DNA of 64,000 bases, taken from positions 23,820,307-23,884,306 of the forward strand of contig CM018035.1 of NCBI GenBank assembly GCA_008638375.1, in the 5' to 3' direction. Shown in pieces: positions 38,601 through 49,300 of the stretch. This DNA comes from Nyssa sinensis (taxonomy: Eukaryota; Streptophyta; Magnoliopsida; Cornales; Nyssaceae). The position numbers and the translations under genes are program-made. The notes under the pieces were generated by a model. That model did not search any database, was not told the origin of the DNA, and was given only the letters and a program-made list of their open reading frames with translations. Numbering within the stretch: the stretch's first letter is position 1; each line of letters starts with the position of its first letter.

Positions 38601-39435
38601 CAGCTAAGACGGTTGATCGTGTATCACTTTAAATGAATTAATTTACTAGCAATGGTTGTTCTGAAAAATGTTTTCATATAATTATTATTTCTTATTGTAA
38701 ACAGGGGGTTTCACTCCTTGTCATAAAATAGAAACGTCATTTGATCAGCGACTGTTTAGGGACGACGTTGTAATTTAGTGGACCCACAGAAAAGAACTGG
38801 TTAGTGACCGTTATATAGTTTAGTGGATCAACTTGAAAGATCTAATCAGTGGGTTAGGCCAGGAAGGGAGCTAGCAGTTTTTTAATTAAAATATATCATT
38901 TTAATTTAAATTTTCCCTTTTTATCAGCAAAGAAATAAAAAAATATTATTGATGAAAAAGATGTTACGTTACGAGAAGTATAAAGAGGTTGAGTGCAAAG
39001 TAGCATTACTGCTAACATGCTTCATCTCAACTATATTGACACCAAACATGGAGTCAATTATTTGCAAGCTCAACAAGCCAAGTAAAAATACAAAAGGAAC
39101 ACCATAGAGCCAGTTTACAAAGAACTAGTCTTACTGATCCCATCAACATTTTTCCCCTTATTTTTAAAGTTTTTCTCACTTCACTCCTATTTTAATTTCA
39201 ATAGACTCCTTAATGAGATTTGTTTATAATCTAAAGTTTTTAAAGAGTCTCTTTCCATATTGTTGTGGTAAAAAATTTTACATTATGAGAATGACTTGAA
39301 AAAAAGAAAGAGAAGGTTAGGGGTACAGGCGGGGGTCGGTCCAAAGCATTTCAAGATCAAGTTAGTATATGAGAATGAATAATAAATGTATGTGAATAAA
39401 AATCACTCTCTATGGAGCATACCTGATCCTTTTAT
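38601..39435. other. Unassigned spacer
   Basis: AT-rich with no gene or clear repeat recognised. Confidence 0.5.
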
Positions 39436-39800
39436 AGGTAAGTTGTCTGAGGACGCAATTTCATAAATCTTATTGGGATAGAGTTTCTTTTTGGGTAAGT
39501 TGTCTGAGGATACAATTTCATAAAACTTATTAGGATAGTGTTTTCTTTTGGGTAAGTCGTTTGAGGATGCAATTTTACCAAATAGGGTAGAGCTTTCTTT
39601 TAGGTAAGTGTTCTGAGGACGTAATTTCATAAAACCTATTAAGATAGAGTTTCTTTTTAAGTAAGTCATCTGAGGATGTAATTTTATGAAACTTATTAGG
39701 ATAGAATTTCCTTTCAGGTAAGTCATTTGAGGATGCAATTTCATAAAACCTATTTGGGATAAAGTTTCTTTTTTGACAAGTCGTTTAAAGACACAATTGT
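39436..39800. repeat. About seven-copy imperfect tandem repeat, period roughly 55-60 bp
   Basis: The word GGTAAGT, then T(C/T)TGAGGA(C/T)GCAATTTCATAAA, then TATT(A/G)GGATAGAGTTTCTTTT recurs from 39436 to about 39800. On the minus strand it encodes a repeated KLHPQMTYLK-like false peptide. Confidence 0.85.
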
Positions 39801-42518
39801 AACCTTGATTTGAATTGAAATTGGAATAGGGTTAACCCTATTCCGAAAATTATGAACAAGATTTGAGCTATTTGGACATTCAGTGAACTAATTTTAGGAA
39901 AATTACGAAAAAAACTCACTTGTTTGTAAAATTGACAATAAAACCAATTAAAATGCGAGAAGAGACACTCTTAAGATTTTTAGGCATTCAAGACTCAACA
40001 CAGGAGTCGGTTTGGACATTCGGGGGCCCGGGGTGGTCCCCCATGTATATGAAAAATTACGAAAATGCCCCTAATGATAGTTTAAGAAACTTAAAGGCTA
40101 ATTAAAATTCAAAAGGGGCTATTCCAAAGTTGTTGGATGCCCGGGATTCAAATATATAATCAAACTGAGAAACTTGGGACCCAATGATCGTCCCACATGA
40201 AATAAGAAAATGATGATTATATCCCTAAACTTATATTAAGCAATCGAAAGTCAAATTAAGATCCGGAAGAGGCGTTTTTAATGTTTTTGGATGCTAGGGA
40301 CTCAAATATGATATCAGACAATGAAATAAGGACTCGAGGTAGTCCCACATAAAAATGTAAAATTACTAAAATGCCCCTAGACATGGAATAGATACCTAGA
40401 AGCCTTGATAAAATATAAAGAAGACATTTTTAAGATTGTTAGACCTTCTGGATCCGATTTAAAGGTTGGTTTTGAGAGATATAAATTTTCTGGTAAATTA
40501 CGAAAGTACCTCTATGGATTAAAAGACAGATAAGTGACTTAAAAACAATACCAAAGGACTTCCTCAGGGTTTTTGACACCTAGGAATATGTTTTTGATAT
40601 TTGTTTAGGTAAATGGGCATTTGAGGTGTAGGTTAAAGAGTAATCGGCCATAAAAAACTGTAAGACTTGATACGATACCTTAGTGCTTTGGGCCAAGGTG
40701 GTCTTAGGAATAGAACAGGAAATATGTAAGACAATTGACAAACTATTATGAAAGACACAAGGTAGTGTTTCCTTGTAGTGGAGAGAGGATTAGGACTAAG
40801 ACAATATCCTGATGTGTTGATGTGTATACTTGCTATGTTATTCACATGATATCTTTATCTGTATTATTTAATACCTTGCCATTACATTATCAATATGATG
40901 TGATTGTTATATTGAATGTTACGATGTTGGATAATTACATAATGGTACGAAATACATGTGATTTCCATGTTGATGTTTACCATGATTTATGCTTCTGTCA
41001 TGGATATATATATATATATATATATATATGATTGTTGTTATTCTCGTATCTATTCATTAAACCATATATCCTCTCTTATGATTGTCAGTATTGTTGTGGA
41101 TATGAATTATGTTGATATGCATATTGTTGATATGAATGATGTTGATATGCACACTATTGATATGAATGATGTTAATATGCACATTGTTGACTCTACTTGA
41201 ACGGTGTAAGATTTGAGAGGATATTGATGTTGATGAGCACCGTTTGTGGTATGGATTGAGATATTGAAATTGTAGAAAATAACACATGAGAAAAAGACTT
41301 GGGATGAGAATTAGTCACGTCTTTTATGTGCTATTAAGCGTAGTGAGATTGCGCTTTATCTAGGGTTCTATTTATGATAGGGATGGTGTCTCCCCTTGAC
41401 TTGCGAGCCGTAAAATCGCTCGGGTGGCCGTTTGTCTCTATCGGGTTAGTAGCCCGTAAAGTACTCAGACTTACAAGAAGCCAAATTAGGTAATATTCAT
41501 GGGATTGAGATGATTGAGAGAATAGAATGAGATGAATAAGGTTTTATTCCCTTTTATCGTGGGTGGAATCACTTGAGATTATTTTCCTTGGTTCATCTAT
41601 GATATTTCATTATGATTATTGATGGATTGTATACTGCTAGTTTATGATACTGTGGCATTTGTGGATGGTTTCTTAGCTGTGAATGCATACATTGCTCTTG
41701 TGGCTCTTAACAAGAAATGGAGATGCTTCGTGGGGTTGGTAAGCTTACACTTACATCTTATAATTGGTTATGTATTTATATATATTGTTTTTGTGGCATT
41801 AAAATATGAAATGGAGGTACTTCGTGAGATTATATGTTTATAATTATGTCATGTGTTTGACCCTCCATATGTCGACTACCTGGTTGTTATTGTCAAACCA
41901 CGTGCAGTGGTGTGAGGCCTTTTGATACTTATGTTTATACCTGTGTTTGAGATATGATGATGTGGTGGACTTATGATACATACTGGACTATAAGTTGTGT
42001 CTTCTTCGGACTTGCATTAGTTTTTGACATGCTACTTGCTTGTGTGTTTTGAAAAACCCTACTGAGCATTATGGACTCACTCTTGCTGTTCATAGGAATG
42101 GTAGGTATTGACTTGATGGTAGACAACTGCAGGAGTAGTACCAGATGGACTTAAGTCAATATAGTATTTAACTATATCATTATATTTATTAAGGGTGTTT
42201 GTACCCTTCAGACTATTGTTGTATATGGCATGTATATATCTATTGAACTGTAGAGCCGGCTCTAAACGTTTTCATGTATTACCCCGTTGTTGGATGATTG
42301 ACATAATACCCATGAATGTAAGCAATTTCATTTAATCCCATTACGGGACTTGAACAAGTCTAATGAGGAAACTGAACTGAAAATAATTAAGGGAACTAAA
42401 TCAATTTTAAAAAAATAATTTATATTTTATGTACTTAATTAGAATGGTTGCTCCTATTACCCACCTTATCGGGGTCCAATGACCCCTTAGTCTGACCCTG
42501 CGGGTTAGAGGTGTGACA
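39800..42518 (+). mobile_element. Probable long LTR G (left end uncertain)
   Basis: The right end GGTTAGAGGTGTGACA at 42518 resembles the other long-LTR termini. The body has the same succession of blocks as A, B and D: repeated AAATTACGAAAATGCCCCTA motifs with GGACTCAA words (40060-40460), an AT-rich middle, then TGGACTCACTC...CATAGGAATGGTAGGTATTGA. No target duplication was matched to AGTGG (42519-42523), so the left edge is a guess and the tandem repeat at 39.4 kb may belong to it. Confidence 0.4.
41098..41190. repeat. Three-copy tandem repeat of about 30 bp
   Basis: GTTGATATGCACAxTGTTGA and TATGAATGAT alternate three times inside LTR G, preceded by a (TA)n run at about 41008-41030. Confidence 0.75.
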
Positions 42519-42556
42519 AGTGGTAAAAATTACAATAACAAAAAATCAGTTTAAAC

Positions 42557-42900
42557 ATAAAAGAAGTGAAAGTATAAAATTTTACACTTGAGATGTTTTA
42601 TGAATAAACACATTTTAAATCAAATTATAATTGGAAGGGACTTAGATTGGAAGGAGGCTGACAAGATGAGCCTCATTGCTAAGAAAAAGTAAAAAGGAAT
42701 CAGTGAGAGAGTAAAAGAGAGAGAGAGCTGTGAAAATATAAATTTTTACCTTTGCACTTCTTTATGAATAAATACATTTTAACACAAATTATAATTAAAA
42801 TGAGGGGCTTAGATTGCAAGGAGGCAGACAAAACAGGCCTCACCGCTAAAACAAAAGTGAAAAAGAATCAATAAGAAAGTGAAAAGGAGAGATTATGAAA
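42557..42900. repeat. Direct duplication of about 165-180 bp
   Basis: Copy 1 (about 42557-42737) and copy 2 (about 42738-42900) share TTTATGAATAAAxACATTTTAA, then GGCTTAGATTG, AAGGAGGC and GACAA, in the same order, with perhaps 80% identity by eye. Confidence 0.7.
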
Positions 42901-43146
42901 TTTTACAGAATGTGAGACTAATGTAAAATTTTACAGAATATGAGATCAATGTAAAATTTTACAAAGCAAGCAAAATTACAGCTCTAGTATAACCTCAATA
43001 CTTCATTGCTACCATAGAATCACCTTCCATCACCACCAAGCCATAGCCGACCATCACAGAGAACCACCACCACTGCCATCTTTGGCACACCATAGAACAA
43101 ACATTTCATCGTCATTGCAAACTTAATTATTATCAATAAGAATTCT

Positions 43147-43179
43147 GTCTCTCCCCCCCCCCTCTCTCTCTCTCTCTCT

Positions 43180-43219
<40 letters not shown>
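43147..43219. repeat. Compound microsatellite (C)n(CT)n(TA)n
   Basis: A C tract passes into CT and then TA dinucleotides without interruption. Confidence 0.9.
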
Positions 43220-43223
<4 letters not shown>

Positions 43224-46098
43224 CCACTTAGCCGATTTGTTGGAGATTACAATGAATTGTTCGTAACTGTAGTTGGCGCTAGCAACTAGGTTAAGAAAAA
43301 GTTAGAGGGATAAGTGGTGTGAAGAGATAAGGAAGAATGAGAAAGTGAGAGAAGAGGAATAAATAGTTGAGTGAGAGTTTTATTCATCTTTAGTAGATCA
43401 ATAATGGTGAATTATGAATTTGGGTGAGTAAGAAAGAGCAATGTGAAGTTTGAATACAATTTCAGGAAATATTTTTGACATGTAAGATTTAATACAATTA
43501 TGTGAAATATTTTTCTCCGACAAATTTGTTATTTAAAGAGTGCATTGTTTGGAAACCTGGAGTTAGTCTAAAATGTGTAAATTAGAGTAGTGTACCTGAG
43601 GTGGCATCCCTGGAAATCTTCTGAATAGGCTTTTCCAATAATCCAAGCTATAACTCAAGTAAGGGGAAAATGAATGGAAAAAGGAAAATCAAAATTTGTT
43701 TGTACTTTTCTTCATGTTCAAATGAAGTTAGAAAAATAAATTATTTCAAAAATATTAGGGAATAAATAAATAAATAAATATATAAAAGAAAAGGATCATC
43801 CCCTATATTCTTTAATTTTTTTTCTTCATTGTATTTCCTTTTCTCTTATTAAAATTAACAATCAGAAAAGAAGCTTTAAGACGTTAACACCATTGACGAT
43901 TTTCTACTGCAACGAACCTTTTTTATTATTGTGTCTACTGTCTAATACAATAGCATGCATGTATGACGAACCTTTTTATATTCACCCTGTAAAATTTAAC
44001 CTAATTACTTCTCATTTGCTCATTTTACACCCTCATGCAACAGAGAGCTGTTTAGCTCAGATTCCACAACAAACAAATCCCGAGTCATGTTGCAGCACAA
44101 CATTGCCCGAGAATTGAGCTATCAGCCAAACTCCGGGAGCTAATGTCCACTTGGTCTTTAGGCCTCTCAAGTCTCATGTCTCACGTCAATAAAAGCCTGC
44201 TAGGACCATGAGCCCAACAACCAGTCTTCTCTACATTTGAGTTATAAGAAACGTCTACAAAATAATTAGTATTAAAATTTTGTAAATGTACTCCAAAAAT
44301 TTTCCTTTTCTAATTTTCTACTTTTAATCTAGTAATTTTTCTTACACAAATTGTTGATATTCTTTGTAAAAAAAAAAAAAAAACCATTTTCTCCCTGGAA
44401 AATAAGCTATATTTTTTGGCATGATTTTGAATGTATGTACCATTCCTTACTTTCAATATCTTTTTACCATCAAATCCCTCCATTCCAAACACACTGCCCC
44501 CAACAAACCAACAAATTTAAACCAAATATTAGAATCCTATACAGTATCATGTTTGAACAAGGCCAGAAGGCTTTTATGTTTGGAATTACGTTTTAAACTC
44601 CATGCTTCTTTCATCAAGTGTAATTTAGATTAAGTTGATTAGTTTAGATTTTCCATCAATGAATGTCCTATTTGATAGTAGTCAAACACCTTTTAACAAC
44701 TAGTCAATTTACTTAACTCAACAACACTTTTACACAACTCAACCAAACCAACCAGTTACTTAGTAAAATACAAATAAACTGATTTATCTTTTAATTTTTA
44801 ATAAATATCTTCAAATAATATTAAGACTTACATTTGTTTCTAAAAATAAAAATTGGGCAAAATCAAACCGCCAATGAATTGATTTTTTTTTTTCAAAAAT
44901 CAAATAGCTTAATAAGAATGGAGCTAATATCAACTTCAATGGTCAAAGTCATTTTAATCTAATTAAAACTAAATTTTAGCAATGCTACAATATCAAAAAG
45001 CTATATTTTAACATTTCTACTTTAATGGTGAAGCGTTATTTTTTTTGTACAATTACTATTTTTCTTTTCAACTACCATTCTCAACCATAGAAAACAAAAA
45101 ATAAAATAAAATACCATCAAATCTAAATCATTGATGTCTTCTAATCTGAAGTGTTAATATAGATAGTAACTCCTTTAAGCTCACCGTGGAATTGCGCTAA
45201 CCGGACCCAATTTAAAATTTTCCCAAATAGTATCCTAGAAACCGTTTATGTAGGAAATGTACCTTTGGGAGAAGAAATGATTCAGCTATATTTTTTTGTC
45301 ATATCTTCTAGCTATAGTTTTTATTTTTTAAATAATAAAAAAAAAAAAAAAAAAAACAAAGAAATGCTTTCAAAGGTATTTTGGACATTCAATGTTTGTG
45401 TTTGTACCACCAGCCTCAGCCTTGTAAATAGGGTGGTATTCTCCCCAGTCCCCACACAAGACATGGTTGAAGCCAATGTTGAACTTGTAATGAGTTTTAG
45501 TACAATACTTTGTTGATTTGACAATTTTTAGGAGTCCTCACATTTTACTTTGCCTAATTCAACCTTGCTAGCCCTAAAAGAATCAGATACGATGGTAATT
45601 TCCAGTTTTTTCAATACTTCTACTCTCTTAATCTCTTAATTGGATAGTTTTTCTCGAGTAAAAATCACTAAAGATTTATCCAAAATCACAATTGCAAGAT
45701 CTAAGGTGGCATGTAAATGAACAGGCCATGGCCCACAAATCAAAAACCATGATTCCACTTGGATGGATCCTTAACAAGGAAGAAACTTTTACTATCATTA
45801 TAATATACTGACACTAAAATCATACATGGGAAAAACCTTTCTTCACGCAAGAATTGTTAACCATGGCAAAATCCCCCATTACAAAGCTTTAGTTATTACA
45901 AAACCCTGAAATATTGACTAGCAAATCAACAAGGGAAGTGAAAAGGTTTCACTCAACCATCTGCAACTTTCTTATTCACTATTGTCTACAGATTGTGAGA
46001 ATTTTGAGAACCCCTACCTAGCCCCATACAAATCCCTTTACATCCTTCATTCTGTTGAAGCTAAAACTGTTTATGAAATTAAAATGTAGTTCACTAGT
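43220..46098. other. PEX3 downstream intergenic region
   Basis: AT-rich with poly-A/T tracts (44369-44383, 45338-45356). Short frames at 43893-44117 and 45265-45524 have no recognised domain. The 3' untranslated part of PEX3 should lie just left of 46099, but I cannot place its polyadenylation site. Confidence 0.5.
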
Positions 46099-46351
46099 CT
46101 ACAAGGTTGGCGTGTTTGAGTATAGAAGAGTGAAGAATAGTTCAACTTCAGGTATGTTTCGGATGATTTGGATATACCTGTTCTTGCTTGGTTCCTCTAG
46201 TAGTAGTGGATTTATTTGTGCAACTCGCGGCAGAAGTTTGGCTAGTGGCATCCCTGACAACAAATTGCCTTCACATTGAACCTTAATATCTTCCACCAGT
46301 AAATCCACCACTGTTTTCAGCGATAGGTCAACAACATCTCCGAATTCAGCA
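46099..46351 (-). CDS. PEX3: PEX3 last exon
   Basis: This exon is 253 nt including the TAG stop at 46099-46101. The acceptor is GATTCCAG/TGCTGAATTC. It encodes [20 protein letters not shown] through the C-terminal [12 protein letters not shown]. Confidence 0.93.
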
Positions 46352-49300
46352 CTGGAATCCAAAATGAAGGAAGAAGTTATTAAAAAGAATATTAAATGAA
46401 ATGAATTTTGGTCGGTTGATGTTTAAATTTCAATTCTTACCTGTCTAAAAAATAATACTATGATTCTTAGGGATATCTGCAAGTACCCCAAGAAATAATT
46501 GCATCCAATTAAACTTAAGGCCAACACACAAGGCTCCTACGCTTGGCAAGGTTTAGGAGAGGTGAGCAGCCTTACCCGCATTTTGCAGAGGCTGACTCCC
46601 AAGACTCAAACCCACACCACTGTGCTGAACAGATAAGACCTTGCCATCACACCATCCAATTAAACTTCTATAAGTAATTTTTAATTCCCTTAGATGTAAA
46701 TCCGTAATATCATTTATGTATGGTCTTACTTCTTTCAGTTTAACAACTTCGAACAAAGCATTAAGAAAAGCTAAACAGGGGGAAGTAGAGGTACTTAATA
46801 AAAATTGGAAAGTATTCATCTTCATTGATTTCAACTTTATTTTTCCTCTTACCCTTCCATTTCTCCAATTCCTTCCTTATCCTCTTCAAAAAGCTTCCTT
46901 CATTTCTATGATCTGTCTTTTATTCAAAATTCTCTCATTGCGTAGGGAAAAACGAGGGGGAAAATAGAAGCCTGAAGGAATTTTTTATATTTGTTAAAGG
47001 CTAGAGGTGATTACAAGTCACTCTTCCTTCAGTTGCTTCCAAAACACATGAAAGTGCTTGTTAGACAAGTAAAACACTATTTGGAAGCCATGTGAAACTG
47101 TGACACCAACAAAAGCCTGTAATGCATTGCTTGAAACAAATCAAGTTCCGTCTCAGCTGGTCCGTTTTTCCCTGGTATCTGAATGACTGTTTTAACCAGT
47201 GCACTACAGCCATGCTTGAATGTTCACTCACAATGTGAGTCGTACATTTAATTGTCACCTCCAATTTAGTAAATCTCAATTATTGAATCCAGAAGAAAAT
47301 GACAGTACCTTGATAACACTGCACGTGTCTCGATCATAAGTTGGTCAAATTTAGTGATATCAGAAAGATCACTGTTGCCACTGCTGGATGATGTGACAAA
47401 TTTGTAGAATCTAGCATCCTCGGGCATTAAATAGTCCAACCAACGATGAGGGCTCCCTTTGCTCATAAGCTTGTCCAATATCTGGACGATGGTTTCATGA
47501 AGTATGGTAGTGTTGAAGAAATCCCTCAACTGCTTTCTGCATATGAAAGGACCAGAGATGGTTGAATTCAAATAACCCCATGCAAATTTAAAAAAATTGG
47601 CGGAAATCACTTTGTTCAAGTAATCTCCAACAGACCAAGTCTGCACAGAGAGAAAGTAAGAGTCAAATTTCTCACCTTATACAGCAGTTATGTTGGGAGC
47701 TCTGAAACTCACTTCTAGGATGTTATTAGGTCAACTGTGTTTATCAAATTCTAGGAAATGAAGAATTTTTGAAGTACCATTAGCCATAGGGGAATAATTG
47801 ATGCATGGTTCCTGCAGTGCCTTGTTGGACGTTTGAGAGGAAAGGAATATCAGGATTTTCTACTAAGTTCTCCATACAAAGGCAGTGTTTAGGACGATCA
47901 ATATCTACATCATAATTTTTTTATGGGTGCAGATCGGTTTAAGAGGTTTTAGTGTGGAAAATCCACTAGTTTTGAAAATGATAGAAATCAACCATAGCAT
48001 GCTTTCCCTTGTCTCACCTTCCCTCTCCCTGTCTCCATGTCTTTTCCCCCACAGGATCAGGGTCAGAGAAAGAAGAAAACAGCATTGGTTGTATCTGACT
48101 CTTGATAATAATAATAATTATAATAAAGAAAGAAACAATACAGATATAGGTTTCCTCTTATAGTTATTAATGTTGAGAGCTTGATATACATTGTTGATCC
48201 ATTCTCTAACAGCTTAAGTTTTTAGAGTAATTGGTGATCTAACATGGTATCAGAGACTTGGTTATGAAAGGTCTTGAGTTCAAGTCTCTCTATTTGCATT
48301 TATTCCACATTTGCATTTGCATTTGCACTTTCTTCTCCTTTGCATTTGTCTGTGGTTTCTTTGTCTCTTCACATGCAAATTTGAGGTCGCACGTAAGGGG
48401 GAGTGTTGAGAGCTTGATATACATTGTTGGTTCATTTTCTAATAACTTAAGCTTTTAGAGTAACTAGATTGTTAAGATCATAGTTGTTAGTATCTTACTA
48501 TACATTTCGATATAGACGTAAAAGATAGTATCTTATAGTTGTATCTTTTTACACCGTATCGTACAACGTGTCTTACGGTATGTTTCAATATTCACAATAT
48601 ATGTGATACGAGCAATCAAACTAAACAATATTGTTTTGACCTCTTTTTTGTTGTTTTGTTATATACATATAAATATTTTTTTTAATGGATAATTAGTGAT
48701 AGCTCCCTTAAATATAATAATTTGGAGCTTGAGTCCACGCTCTAATAGCTTTTTATTACAAGTTTAGTCAGTGACAATGTTTTTGAGTTAAGGTCCTCTT
48801 GTGATGATGTGTCAATCAATTTTTTTAATTGACAAATTAACCCTTCAACACATTCACACGATTTCCTTCTCAACCGCGGGGACCAAAACGGGCTGAAGAT
48901 CACAAACAACGGTGTTAGTCAGATTTTGTCCATTGTTTCGGTGTTTTCAAAAGATTTTCTCATCTGCAACCTGTACAGCTGCACAATCAGACGGTTGAGA
49001 GATGAAGGCCTCTTGCACTCTTGTCGTATCGGTAGTCACCGCATCTATAGTGGCCCTAATTTTGTTGTACCTAAGAAAAATTCGTCAACGAAGGACTGGA
49101 GTGATGAGCGAAGTCTCGTTTCTATTGCAGTGGTGACAGAACTAATCTTCTCATGTGCATATATACAATCAATATATATCTATAAAGCCATTGTAGTGGC
49201 CCTAGTGGGTAAGTCTTATGGCCTGTACAACTTTGTTTCAGTGACGAACGAAGAAGATGCGTGGATAGAAGTTTTTCAAATTTGTATATATCTATATTTA

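Larger units (their letters stand above)
48171..48477 (+). mobile_element. Miniature LTR retrotransposon (TRIM/SMART-type), 307 bp
   Basis: A 74-bp repeat, TGTTGAGAGCTTGATATACA... at 48171-48244, recurs at 48404-48477. The left copy ends TCTAACA and is followed at once by TGGTATCAGAG (48245-48255), the tRNA-Met primer-binding site. The right copy is preceded by a purine tract AAGGGGGAG (48395-48403). These are the minimal cis signals of an LTR retrotransposon with no coding capacity, as in plant TRIM and SMART elements. GAGTTCAAGTCTC at about 48276-48288 resembles a tRNA T-arm. The right LTR has a decayed end and no clear target duplication was found. It lies within the 8.6-kb PEX3 intron, antisense to the gene. 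Confidence 0.85.

Noticed and set aside
39403..39744. Repeat protein KLHPQMTYLK-like
   Set aside because: It is a translation of the 55-60 bp tandem repeat; units differ in length and the frame is not conserved.
48245..48300. tRNA gene or SINE head
   Set aside because: The tRNA-like TGGTATCAGAG and T-arm-like words are explained by the primer-binding site and adjacent region of a miniature LTR element bounded by two 74-bp repeats.
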